From the NCBI RefSeq assembly GCF_022832375.1, contig NZ_JALHLG010000003.1:248001-312000 (forward strand): a DNA stretch of 64,000 nucleotides, written 5' to 3'. The notes below the pieces were generated by a model that saw only the letters and a list, made by a program, of their open reading frames with translations, searched no databases and was not told the DNA's origin. Of this stretch, positions 56,460 to 64,000 are shown piece by piece. The stretch is from Novosphingobium beihaiense. Its GTDB lineage: Bacteria; Pseudomonadota; Alphaproteobacteria; Sphingomonadales; Sphingomonadaceae. A program made the translations under genes and the position numbers. Every line of letters begins with the position of its first letter. Positions within the stretch are counted from its first letter, which is position 1.

Positions 56460-57587
56460 ATGCGGCAGAATATCTCGAACATCTACCGGCTGGGCATCAA
56501 GGAACTGTGGAGCCTGCGGCGCGATCCGATCATGCTGGTGCTGATCGTCTTCACTTTCACCTTCGCCGTCTATTCGTCGGCCGCGTCGATGCCGGAAACG
56601 ATGAACCGCGCAGCGATCGCAGTGGTGGACGAGGACAATTCGCCGCTTTCGCACCGTATCATTTCCGCGTTCTACCCGCCCCAGTTCCAAGCACCGAAGC
56701 TCATTTCCGCTTCGCAGATAGACCCTGGAATGGATGCGGGGATTTACACGTTCGTGCTGCACATCCCCGTCAATTTCCAGCGCGACGTACTGGCCGGGCG
56801 CCCTGCCGAAATCCAGCTCAATACCGATGCCACGCGCATGACGCAGGCCTTTTCCGGCAGCGGCTACATCCAGCAGATCGTGATGGGCGAGGTGAACGAG
56901 TTTCTGTCCCACTACCGGGCGCAGGCTGCGCCGCCAGTGGATCTGGAGCTGCGCGCACGGTTCAATCCCACGCTGAACAAGACCTGGTTCGGCGGGCTGT
57001 CACAGATCATCAACCAGATCACCATGCTGTCTATCATCCTGACCGGCGCGGCGCTGATCCGCGAACGCGAGCACGGCACGATCGAGCACTTGCTGGTCAT
57101 GCCCGTCACGCCGCTGGAGATCATGGTCAGCAAGGTCTGGTCGATGGGGCTGGTCGTGCTGGTGGCCGCCTTCGTCTCGCTCAATGTCGTCGTGCGCGGT
57201 TCGCTGGGGGTTCCTGTCGCGGGCTCCATCCCGCTCTTCTTCGCCGGGGCGGCGCTGGTGCTTTTCGCCACGACCTCGCTCGGCATCTTCATGGCCACTA
57301 TCGCGCGCAACATGCCGCAGTTCGGCATGCTCACCGTGCTGGTTCTGCTGCCGCTGCAGATGCTCTCGGGCGGGACCACCCCGCGCGAGAGCATGCCGGT
57401 GCTGGTGCAGGACGTGATGCTGGCCGCGCCCACAACCCATTTCGTCCAGCTCGGGCAGGCGATCCTGTTCCGGGGCGCGGGCTTCAGCGTCGTGTGGCCC
57501 AATTTCCTGGCCGTCGCGATCATCGGCGCGGTGTTCTTCACGATCGCCCTGTCCCGCTTCCGCAAGACCGTTGCCACGATGGCGTGA
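56460..57587 (+). CDS. ABC-2 type permease (YhhJ-like)
   Basis: A 375-residue inner-membrane permease. TM1 (PIMLVLIVFTFTFAVYSSA) is followed by a large periplasmic domain and five C-terminal helices, with the coupling motif LIREREHGTIEHLLVMPVTPLEIM. It pairs with the permease half of the preceding ABC fusion to form the pump channel. It is the last gene of the four-gene efflux operon; its stop codon lies in the first unit of a short tandem repeat. Confidence 0.92.
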   Translation: MRQNISNIYRLGIKELWSLRRDPIMLVLIVFTFTFAVYSSAASMPETMNRAAIAVVDEDNSPLSHRIISAFYPPQFQAPKLISASQIDPGMDAGIYTFVLHIPVNFQRDVLAGRPAEIQLNTDATRMTQAFSGSGYIQQIVMGEVNEFLSHYRAQAAPPVDLELRARFNPTLNKTWFGGLSQIINQITMLSIILTGAALIREREHGTIEHLLVMPVTPLEIMVSKVWSMGLVVLVAAFVSLNVVVRGSLGVPVAGSIPLFFAGAALVLFATTSLGIFMATIARNMPQFGMLTVLVLLPLQMLSGGTTPRESMPVLVQDVMLAAPTTHFVQLGQAILFRGAGFSVVWPNFLAVAIIGAVFFTIALSRFRKTVATMA

Positions 57588-57621
57588 TTTTGGGGCGTGA
57601 TTTGGGGCCTGATTTTGGGGC
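57584..57621 (+). repeat. Three imperfect 12-13-bp tandem units at the end of the permease gene
   Basis: GTGATTTTGGGGC, GTGATTTGGGGC and CTGATTTTGGGGC follow one another. The first unit contains the permease stop codon. The repeat fills most of the gap between this gene and the convergent araC-type gene. Confidence 0.8.
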
Positions 57622-57635
57622 GTGAACCGGCGCCC

Positions 57636-58673
57636 TCAGGTCCCCGCCGCCTCCCGCCGGAACTGGCTGGGCGAACGGCCGAACCAGCGGCGGCAGTTGC
57701 GGCTGAGAATGGATTGTTCGGCAAAGCCCAGCTTTTCCGAAATGCTGCGGAAATCGAGGTTCGTCCGCTCCAGATAATACTGCGTCAGTTCGCGCCGCAC
57801 CTGATCCTTCACTTCCTGAAAACCCGTGTTCTCGCGGTGCAAGTGGCGGCGCAGGGTGCGAAGGTGCAGGTTCATGGCCCGGGCGACCTCGCCAATCGAA
57901 CAATCGCCTTGCTCCAGCCTGCGGATGATCAACCCGCGCACTTCAGCATGCACCGGCAAACGCTCACGCGGGAAGCTGCGTTCGATATAAGCGGCCATTT
58001 CCCGGTGGATCTGGCTGCTCTGGTGCAAAACCGGGCAATCAAGGTCAGCGGCAGAGAATGTCAGCCCGTCCACTGCCTCGCCAAAGCGGACTTCGCAGCC
58101 GAAGTTGCGGCGGTATTGGCCCGGATCGGACACCGGCTCGTGACGGAAGTGAACGCAGCGCGCCCGGGCATAGCCGCCGGTCATTTCCATCGCTTCCAGG
58201 TGCCCGACAAGCAGGACTTGCTCGATAACCTGCGCCCGGTTGGCGATGCTGCCTACCAGCAGCTCATGCGCGGCGAAAACGGCGCTTTCATCGGGGAGCG
58301 CGCGCACCCACATCCGTGCCGCGCGGCTATGGGCATCGCTGTGCTTGCAGGCGAAGCGCAAGGCGTCGCCGAATGTCCGCGAATTGCGCATGACCTGCCC
58401 AAGCGGGCCGAAAATGCTCCCGCCGCTCTGCCGCCGCGCCAGCCGCATCCCCAGGTCCGGACAGCCAAGGGCCCGCGCGGACGTTTCCAGAAGCGCGATG
58501 GTCTGCGGATAGGAAAGCGCGCCGCTGCCACCGGCGAATTCCTCTTCTCCAATCCCCGCCTGCCGCAGCAGGTCCGGCAGACTGCCGCCCAGATCGTGCA
58601 CCAGTGCCGCAAAGTGGCGTAAAAGGCGGGCATTGAGCTTTTCGAAATCCTGCGCGTTTGCCTCAACCGGCAC
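57636..58673 (-). CDS. AraC-family regulator with Arabinose_bd-type ligand domain (OruR/ArgR-like)
   Basis: A 345-residue regulator. The N-terminal ligand-binding domain (about residues 1-200) has ALLRHFAALVHDLGGSLPDLLRQAG-like helices and GCPDLGMRLA. The C-terminal AraC double helix-turn-helix has IGEVARAMNLHLRTLRRHL and ISEKLGFAEQSILSRNCRRWFG, the latter a variant of the usual FSRAFRRWFG. I chose GTG 58673, which gives the normal family length; ATG 58724 or 58778 would add 17 or 35 residues. It is divergent from a TonB-receptor / SnoaL / phosphotriesterase set, which it probably activates. Confidence 0.85.
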   Translation of the reverse strand: MPVEANAQDFEKLNARLLRHFAALVHDLGGSLPDLLRQAGIGEEEFAGGSGALSYPQTIALLETSARALGCPDLGMRLARRQSGGSIFGPLGQVMRNSRTFGDALRFACKHSDAHSRAARMWVRALPDESAVFAAHELLVGSIANRAQVIEQVLLVGHLEAMEMTGGYARARCVHFRHEPVSDPGQYRRNFGCEVRFGEAVDGLTFSAADLDCPVLHQSSQIHREMAAYIERSFPRERLPVHAEVRGLIIRRLEQGDCSIGEVARAMNLHLRTLRRHLHRENTGFQEVKDQVRRELTQYYLERTNLDFRSISEKLGFAEQSILSRNCRRWFGRSPSQFRREAAGT

Positions 58674-58914
58674 AGTCCTGCCCCCTCTGCCTTGCCCCGC
58701 CGTATCCGCCCTCCGGCGCGCCATTCCACGCTGGTGCGATACATCGTCTGCGAGACCAACTTTGTCCGCATTAGTCAAGTATTGGCAAAATATCCCGGGA
58801 AGGACGATCTTGGCAGGAGAGGAAGAACATGCGCCGCCAAAGAAGCGGACACCGGGTCAGGCAACCCTTTTCCCATTCTGCGTGATGGACCTGCAATTGA
58901 AGGGGAAAAGATCC

Positions 58915-61251
58915 ATGGTCGCTTCGTTCACCAAATCCTCGGCTTCCGCGCTGGCGCTGGCAGCCTCTCTGCTCGGGAGTCCGGCCCTGGCGCAGGGCGT
59001 TGACGCTGCCTCACAACCTTCCGACGAGATCATCGTCACCGCGCAGCGCCGTTCGGAGGCATCGCGCGACGTTCCCATCACAGTCACCACACTGGGCGAG
59101 GACCAGTTGTCGACCGCCAACGTGAAACAGCTTTCCGATACCGCGAAGCTGACGCCCGGCCTGCGCTTCGACAGCCAGGGCCCCGCCGTCCAGCCGACGA
59201 TCCGCGGTGTAGGCACCGCCATTACCACATCGGGCGGCGGACCCAACGTGGGCATCTATGTCGACGGGTTCTTTCAGGCGAACACCTATCTGTCGGACTT
59301 TGATCTGCTCAACGTCCGCAACATCCAGGTTCTGAAAGGGCCGCAGGGCACGCTGTTCGGCCGCAACACCACCGGCGGCGCGATCATCGTCACGACTGCG
59401 GAGCCCAGCACCGAAAGCAGTGCGCAGGCCAAGATCAGCTATGGCCGCTTCAACACGCTCAAGGCGCAGGCCTATGCCACATACGGCATCAGCGACCGCG
59501 TCGCGGTCGATGTGGAGGGGCTCTACCGCCGGGGCGACGGCTACTTCACCAATGTCAGCAACAATGACGACAAGGTGGGTCAGTACGAAAACTGGTCGGT
59601 GCGGCTGGGTCTGAAAGCGGACCTGACCGACGACGTGTCGCTGCTGCTGCGCTGGGTCCACGCCGAAACCGACGATCCCACGACCCAGCTCGTCAACGCC
59701 TATGTAGACAGCTCGGGCAAGGCCGGGTTCTTCGACAAGGTCTCCGCCGCCGGACAGGCCGCATACGGTACTGCGAGTTCGAAAGGGCTGCCGCTGGTCA
59801 TCTATGGCGCACCCTCGTCTACTTATGCCACCAAGCCAGGGCAGGTCCTGCTCAATCCACCGCAGAGCTTCCGGACCAATTCCGATGCCTTGCAGGCGAC
59901 CCTCAAGGCCGATCTCGGCTTTGCCGACCTCACGTCCTACACCCAATACCGCAAGGACCTCTCGCCTTACTACGGCGACCTCGATGCGACCGCGATCCCG
60001 GTCTTCAACATCTTCGTGGGCGTGAACGACGAGACCTGGAGCCAGGAATTCCTGCTCAATTCCAAGCCGGGTGGGCCGCTGCAGTGGACGGCTGGGCTCA
60101 ACTATTTCCAGATTCGCGACACTTGGGACATCGGCGCCTCGCTGGGCGGCGCTGGCTTCGGCCCCTTTGGCGGATCGAGCACGACGACCAAGTCCTACGC
60201 GGCCTTCCTCGATGCGACCTATGCCTTCAACGACAAGTTCTTCCTGACGCTGGGCGGCCGCTACAGCCACGACGTGGTGGCCGACGGCTATTTCACAACG
60301 AACTTCACCACCGCACTGACAGGCTATACGGGCCCGGATGGCGAGAACGTGCCCTTCACCGGTCAAGCCGGGGAACGGATTCCCGTCGACACGCTCAAGA
60401 ACGACAGCTTCACCCCGCGCGTGGTGCTGCGTTACAAGCCGAGCGAGGATTCCAGCATCTATGCCTCCTACACGAAGGGCTACAAGGCAGGCATTCTCAA
60501 CGTGGGCGGCTATTCGCAGCAGCCGGTAAAGCCTGAGAAGATCAATGCCTTCGAAGTCGGCTACAAATACGACAACCGCGTGTTCCAGGCCGATCTCGCG
60601 GCGTTCTATTACGACTACAAGAACCTGCAGGTCTCCAGCTTCCAGAATGGCGCGGCGCAGATCCGCAATGCTGCCAGCTCGGAAATCTACGGTGCGGAAG
60701 CACAGCTTCGCTACAAGGTCTCGTCCGATTTCACCGTCAATGGCGGCGTGGCCTGGACTCATGCGCGGTACAAGAGCTTCCCCAATGCGCCTTATTACAG
60801 CTATTGCGATCCATCGGTTGCCGCGACCGACTTCGCCAATCCGCTGAACTGCTATGTCTACAGCGGCACGCAGTCGCCAGGCGGCATTGTCCAGACATCG
60901 ACCGATGCTTCGGGCTACAAGATGCAGCGCGCGCCCGAATTCACCGGCAATATCGGGGCGAGCTATGGCCTCGATCTGGGGGGCGGCAGGCTGATGCTCT
61001 CGGGCAACCTGTACTACACCTCCAGCTTCTATTTCGATCCGGAAGAGCAGTTCAAGCAGAAGGGATACGAAGTCCTCTCCCTGCGTGCGCAGTGGACGGA
61101 CCCGAGCGAAACCTTCACGGTGGCCGCCTTCGGCGACAACATCACCAACAAGCGGTACCGCACGCAGGTGCTGTTCAACACGCTGGGCACGGGCTCTGTG
61201 TGGAACTCACCCATCACTTATGGTGTGGAACTGGGCGTCAAGTTCCGCTGA
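58915..61251 (+). CDS. TonB-dependent receptor
   Basis: A 778-residue outer-membrane receptor. A signal peptide (ALALAASLLGSPALAQG) is followed by a TonB box (EIIVTAQRR), the plug (VPITVTTLG, LTPGLRFDSQGPAVQPTIRG, VLKGPQGTLFGRNTTGGAI) and a barrel ending TYGVELGVKFR. ATG 58915 follows AAGGGGA; ATG 58885 is an alternative. It is of the sphingomonad catabolic type (CirA/FecA-like, with many aromatic strands) rather than a siderophore receptor with clear marks. The next genes encode a SnoaL-like protein and a phosphotriesterase-family enzyme, so it probably imports their substrate. Confidence 0.93.
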   Translation: MVASFTKSSASALALAASLLGSPALAQGVDAASQPSDEIIVTAQRRSEASRDVPITVTTLGEDQLSTANVKQLSDTAKLTPGLRFDSQGPAVQPTIRGVGTAITTSGGGPNVGIYVDGFFQANTYLSDFDLLNVRNIQVLKGPQGTLFGRNTTGGAIIVTTAEPSTESSAQAKISYGRFNTLKAQAYATYGISDRVAVDVEGLYRRGDGYFTNVSNNDDKVGQYENWSVRLGLKADLTDDVSLLLRWVHAETDDPTTQLVNAYVDSSGKAGFFDKVSAAGQAAYGTASSKGLPLVIYGAPSSTYATKPGQVLLNPPQSFRTNSDALQATLKADLGFADLTSYTQYRKDLSPYYGDLDATAIPVFNIFVGVNDETWSQEFLLNSKPGGPLQWTAGLNYFQIRDTWDIGASLGGAGFGPFGGSSTTTKSYAAFLDATYAFNDKFFLTLGGRYSHDVVADGYFTTNFTTALTGYTGPDGENVPFTGQAGERIPVDTLKNDSFTPRVVLRYKPSEDSSIYASYTKGYKAGILNVGGYSQQPVKPEKINAFEVGYKYDNRVFQADLAAFYYDYKNLQVSSFQNGAAQIRNAASSEIYGAEAQLRYKVSSDFTVNGGVAWTHARYKSFPNAPYYSYCDPSVAATDFANPLNCYVYSGTQSPGGIVQTSTDASGYKMQRAPEFTGNIGASYGLDLGGGRLMLSGNLYYTSSFYFDPEEQFKQKGYEVLSLRAQWTDPSETFTVAAFGDNITNKRYRTQVLFNTLGTGSVWNSPITYGVELGVKFR

Positions 61252-61300
61252 GCCACGGCCGGAAACCATCGGGCCAGAAACCATCCGGCAGGAGAAAGGC

Positions 61301-61699
61301 ATGACCGGGACAAACGCCGAGAACCTGGTGCATGCCTTCTTCACCGCCGTTGCGGCCGGTGACCTGCCGGACAGCCTGCTCACGCCGGACATGACAGGCT
61401 GGATCACCACGCAAGGCGCCATGGACAAGGCCTCGTACCAGGGCCTTATCCGGCTCCTTGCGCGGATGACCAATGGTCCGCTGCATTTCGTGGTGGACTC
61501 CATCACGGCCCAGGAAGACCGGATCGTGGCCGAGGCCCGCTCCACGGGGCGGCTGATCGACGGCACGGACTATGCGCAGACTTACGTCTATGTGTTCCGT
61601 GTGAGAGAAGGCCGCATCGCTTCAGTGGCAGAACACTACAATGCCCTGATTGCGCAGGAAAAGCTGCTGCCGTTGATGAAGGCCTTGCGCGAAACGTGA
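61301..61699 (+). CDS. SnoaL-like / NTF2-fold protein
   Basis: A 132-residue small cone-fold protein (NLVHAFFTAVAAGDLPDSLLTPDMTGW; YVYVFRVREGRIASVAEHYNA), close to the ketosteroid-isomerase-like group. ATG 61301 follows GGAGAAAGG. It lies between the TonB receptor and a hydrolase gene on the same strand, with gaps of 49 and 40 bp. It may isomerise, dehydrate or bind the imported compound. It is not closely similar to the two SnoaL_4-type proteins of the cluster at 29-33 kb. Confidence 0.85.
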   Translation: MTGTNAENLVHAFFTAVAAGDLPDSLLTPDMTGWITTQGAMDKASYQGLIRLLARMTNGPLHFVVDSITAQEDRIVAEARSTGRLIDGTDYAQTYVYVFRVREGRIASVAEHYNALIAQEKLLPLMKALRET

Positions 61700-61739
61700 C
61701 AGCAGAACGGGCCGCCGGGCCCGGTGCAGGAGGTTCGGG

Positions 61740-62726
61740 ATGAGCATGATCGAAACCGCACGCGGCGCAGTCCCGCTCGACGAGCTGGGCCGGGTTCTGA
61801 TCCATGAGCACATCTTCCTGATGGACATGGAATATACCTGCAATTACCGGCCGGACTTCTTCACCGGCAAGACCATCGACGATGCCGTGGCCCGCCTCGA
61901 TGCGCTCAAGGCCAGCGGCGTGGACACGATCATAGACCTGACCGTGCTCGGCCTTGGGCGGCACATGCCCAGCCTGGCACGCGCGGCCGCGAAGACCGGC
62001 CTCAACATCATCGTTTCGACCGGGGCATATACATTCGATGCCGTGCCCTCTCCGTTCCAGTTTTGGGGCCCCGGCCTGCTCAAGGATGCCAAGACGGAGC
62101 CCATGGTGGACCACTTCCTGGCGGACATCACGCAAGGGATCGCGGGAACGGGCGTGCGTGCCGGGATGCTCAAGTGCGCGATCGACGAGCCCGGCCTCAC
62201 GCCCGGCGTGGAACGGGTGATGCGGGCCGTCGCCCGCACGCACACCCTCACCGGCACGCCCATCACGGTGCACACAGCCCCACGGCAGGAAACCGGCCTT
62301 GTGGTCCAGCAGATCCTGGAGGAGGAAGGCGCCGATCTTGAGCACGTCGTCATCGGCCATTGCGGGGATACCACCGACATCGACTACCTCATGCGCCTGG
62401 CGGACCGGGGATCGCTGCTGGGGATGGACCGTTTCGGCGTGGACTTCGCACTGTCCACGCAAGAGCGCATCGCCACGATCGCACAGCTGGTCCGGCGCGG
62501 GTATGCAGGCCAGCTCACGCTAAGCCACGATTGCTGCTGCTGGTCCGACTACTTCCCTGACATCGCCGACTATCACGCGGCCATGCCCCACCATCATTAT
62601 CTGCACATCCACAACGATGTCGTTCCCGCCCTGCTCGAAGCGGGCGTTTCGCAGGCCGACATAGACCGCATGTTCACCGATAACCCGCGCCGCCTTTTCA
62701 ACACGGCGTCAAAGGCGGTTTCATAA
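61740..62726 (+). CDS. Phosphotriesterase-family hydrolase (lactonase-like)
   Basis: A 328-residue binuclear metal hydrolase of the amidohydrolase superfamily. Metal ligands are visible: HEHIF (HxH), the bridging Lys in GMLKCAIDE, His in PITVHTAPR, His in VVIGHCGDT, and Asp in LTLSHDCCCW. This pattern fits phosphotriesterase-like lactonases and related esterases; true organophosphate activity is rare in the family. The ATG at 61740 lies 11 bp after GCAGGAGG. With the TonB receptor and SnoaL-like gene upstream it may open a lactone or ester ring of an imported compound. Confidence 0.92.
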   Translation: MSMIETARGAVPLDELGRVLIHEHIFLMDMEYTCNYRPDFFTGKTIDDAVARLDALKASGVDTIIDLTVLGLGRHMPSLARAAAKTGLNIIVSTGAYTFDAVPSPFQFWGPGLLKDAKTEPMVDHFLADITQGIAGTGVRAGMLKCAIDEPGLTPGVERVMRAVARTHTLTGTPITVHTAPRQETGLVVQQILEEEGADLEHVVIGHCGDTTDIDYLMRLADRGSLLGMDRFGVDFALSTQERIATIAQLVRRGYAGQLTLSHDCCCWSDYFPDIADYHAAMPHHHYLHIHNDVVPALLEAGVSQADIDRMFTDNPRRLFNTASKAVS

Positions 62727-62734
62727 ACGGCGGA

Positions 62735-63184
62735 TCAATCCACCAGCAGCATCGCGCCTGAGCCTTCTTCGGCCAGAACGTCGTCCGGATTACGCAACGG
62801 GCAGTCCTCCAGAGACAGGCAGCCACATCCGATGCAGGTGCCCAGCTGATCGCGCAATTGCGTCAGGGCCACGATCCGGTCCTGAAGCATGTCATGCCAG
62901 TCCTGGCTCAGCTTGGCCCATTCCTTGGCCGTGATCGTGCCCCTCGGGAAGCGGTCCAGATGCTCCTTGACCTTGGCGAGCGGCACACCGGCGCGCTGGG
63001 CCACCCGGATAATGGCGACTCGCCGCAGCATCTGCCGCCCATAGCGGCGCTGATTTCCCGTCGTGCGCCAGCCTTCGATCAACCCTTTTTTCTCGTAAAA
63101 GTGGATTGTCGAGATCGCCACGCCGCAGCGCTGCGCCAGCTCTCCGACGGTTAAAGACTTGTTTTTGTTAATCCCTACAGCCAC
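62735..63184 (-). CDS. soxR: Redox-sensing regulator SoxR
   Basis: A 149-residue MerR-family activator. The helix-turn-helix is seen in LTVGELAQRCGVAISTIHFYE, followed by a dimer helix and the [2Fe-2S] ligands Cys117, Cys120, Cys122 and Cys128 in CIGCGCLSLEDC, the exact CX2CXCX5C of SoxR. Redox-active compounds oxidise the cluster and switch on target promoters. It is divergent from an RND efflux adaptor gene with a SoxR-type promoter between them. In non-enteric bacteria SoxR usually controls efflux and modifying enzymes rather than soxS, in agreement with this layout. Confidence 0.96.
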   Translation of the reverse strand: MAVGINKNKSLTVGELAQRCGVAISTIHFYEKKGLIEGWRTTGNQRRYGRQMLRRVAIIRVAQRAGVPLAKVKEHLDRFPRGTITAKEWAKLSQDWHDMLQDRIVALTQLRDQLGTCIGCGCLSLEDCPLRNPDDVLAEEGSGAMLLVD

Positions 63185-63261
63185 GCCCGACCCCCAACCT
63201 TGTCCAATGCTCAGGTTTAACTGGGGGGTCTGTTACATCTCTGCAAGCCTGCAGATTCCCC

Positions 63262-63292
63262 TTGACCTCAACTATGGTTCAGGTTGTATTGA
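63262..63292 (+). promoter_or_regulatory. SoxR-dependent promoter (sox box with 19-bp spacer)
   Basis: CCTCAA-ctatgg-TTCAGG at 63266-63283 matches the SoxR binding dyad with one mismatch. It is flanked by a -35 TTGACC (63262-63267) and a -10-like TATTGA (63287-63292). The 19-bp spacing is the overlong spacing typical of MerR/SoxR-activated promoters. It points to the efflux genes. Confidence 0.8.
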
Positions 63293-63353
63293 TGCTGTCG
63301 GCTTGCTTCCGCAAGTACCCGTTTGTGCGCAGTTCACACCCACCGGAGCCGAC

Positions 63354-63434
63354 ATGATCCCGTTTCCCTCGTCCCTGACTCAACAGGCAGCCGCCGAAGC
63401 CTTTCTTCGCACCTCCCGCGCGGTGACGGCATGA
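63354..63434 (+). CDS. 26-residue leader ORF before the efflux adaptor
   Basis: ATG 63354, preceded by GGAG at 6 bases, opens a 26-residue frame (MIPFPSSLTQQAAAEAFLRT and six more). Its stop overlaps the ATG of the efflux adaptor (ATGA). It could couple translation of the pump to the leader. The peptide is not recognised and expression is unproven. Confidence 0.45.
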   Translation: MIPFPSSLTQQAAAEAFLRTSRAVTA

Positions 63435-64000
63435 CAGAGTCGGGCTTGCAGGGGGATGAACAGCAGCGCCCCACTATCGCGCAAGTTCGCACGATCGTTA
63501 TTACGATCTGCGTCCTCGTGGTCCTGCTCGGCGGTCTGTTCGCCTGGCGCACGTGGCGCGCGGGTTCAGGCCAGGCATGGCCGCAGCAAGCGGTTCCCGT
63601 TGCCGCAACGGTGCTGACACCGCGAGAGGTGCCCGCTTCACTCGATGCTGTCGGCACGCTCAGCGGCGTTCGCCAGGTCACGCTTTCTCCGGAAGCGGCC
63701 GGGCGTGTTTCCGCGATCCGCTTCAAGGCGGGCGCGCATGTCGGCGCGGGCGCGCTGCTGGTCCAGATCAACGACGGTCCCGAACGGGCGGACCGGCGCG
63801 CCGCGGCGGCCAAGGCCGAATTCGCGCGCATCCAGCTCAAACGCTCGGAAGAACTCGCCCCCACCGGCGCCGAACCGCGCGAACTGCTGCAGCAGCGCCG
63901 CGCCGAATACGATCAGGCCAGGGCCGCCGTGAACCAGATCGATGCCCGGATCGCACAGAAAGCGGTCAGGGCGCCGTTCTCCGGCGAAGTCGGCATCCGC
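63431..64000 (+). CDS. RND efflux periplasmic adaptor (C-terminus outside window)
   Basis: 190 residues are visible. An N-terminal membrane anchor (IVITICVLVVLLGGLFAW) is followed by the adaptor start VPVAATVLTPREVPASLDAVG, the first lipoyl half (LSPEAAGRVSAIRFKAGAHVGAGALL) and a short helical hairpin with QLKRSEEL. The second lipoyl part (VRAPFSGEVGIR) begins at the window edge. The layout with SoxR resembles MexH of Pseudomonas mexGHI-opmD, which is SoxR-controlled. It presumably works with an RND pump encoded beyond 64000. Its start overlaps a 26-codon leader ORF. Confidence 0.93.
   Translation, partial: MTESGLQGDEQQRPTIAQVRTIVITICVLVVLLGGLFAWRTWRAGSGQAWPQQAVPVAATVLTPREVPASLDAVGTLSGVRQVTLSPEAAGRVSAIRFKAGAHVGAGALLVQINDGPERADRRAAAAKAEFARIQLKRSEELAPTGAEPRELLQQRRAEYDQARAAVNQIDARIAQKAVRAPFSGEVGIR

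Noticed and set aside
61740..62726. True organophosphate-degrading phosphotriesterase (opd)
   Set aside because: The metal ligands fit the whole family. The catabolic context and the rarity of genuine triesterases make a lactonase or esterase more likely.

Overview
The window reads as a chromosomal segment of a high-GC alphaproteobacterium of the order Sphingomonadales, most like Novosphingobium or Sphingobium. This is an inference from the gene repertoire: TonB-dependent receptors paired with catabolic genes, an UrcA family protein, a DcaP-type porin, class I PHA synthase, many short-chain dehydrogenases (SDRs), and the intergenic repeat 'CCCTGAGCTTGTCGAAGGG' that is common in this order. 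No rRNA, tRNA or CRISPR array was found.

Layout. 1-3600: partial oligopeptide transporter (OPT), a LysM protein with a VgrG3-like C-terminal domain, a lipoprotein and a small phasin-like protein. 3650-7378: phaC and phaB for polyhydroxyalkanoate synthesis and a divergent zinc alcohol dehydrogenase. 7379-9922: a disturbed accessory segment with an A+T-rich methyltransferase gene, a perfect 30-bp inverted repeat resembling two abutting IS ends, and a serine-hydrolase pseudogene cut by that repeat. 10098-21888: a carboxylate-activation region with a CrbS/MxtR-type symporter-kinase, its LuxR-type regulator, acetyl-CoA synthetase, a DcaP porin, an MHS-family permease, a GNAT acetyltransferase and propionyl-CoA synthetase. 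22095-28842: two phosphoesterase families (AcpA-like and PhoD) around a ROK sugar kinase and a TonB-dependent receptor.

29001-37650 is a divergent catabolic cluster around a GntR regulator. Leftward run a twice-repeated [SnoaL-like + SDR] module and a third SDR, all overlapping or nearly so. Rightward run an aldehyde dehydrogenase, a double carboxymuconolactone decarboxylase-like protein and two SDRs. Both SDRs of the repeated module have Phe in place of the catalytic Tyr of YxxxK, at the same residue. This is the best candidate here for undescribed chemistry.

37769-39942: MASE1 kinase plus FixJ-type regulator. 40346-40567: an IS200/IS605 transposase remnant. 40606-43154: MaoC-Pta and acetate kinase. 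43534-46999: a 2-oxoglutarate dioxygenase, PhzF, UrcA and a MocR regulator with a clear palindromic operator. 47103-50838: REC-GGDEF-EAL protein and CHASE4 kinase. 51100-57587: a four-gene efflux operon (outer-membrane factor, adaptor, RbbA-like ABC fusion, permease). 57636-62726: AraC regulator, TonB-dependent receptor, SnoaL-like protein and a phosphotriesterase-family hydrolase. 62735-64000: SoxR, a SoxR-type promoter, a 26-codon leader ORF and the start of an RND efflux adaptor.

Together the genes describe a metabolically versatile aerobe that takes up substrates through TonB receptors and porins, funnels them through SDR/ALDH/CoA-ligase steps to acyl-CoA, and stores carbon as PHA. Several two-component, GntR, AraC, MocR and SoxR regulators sit beside the genes they probably control.
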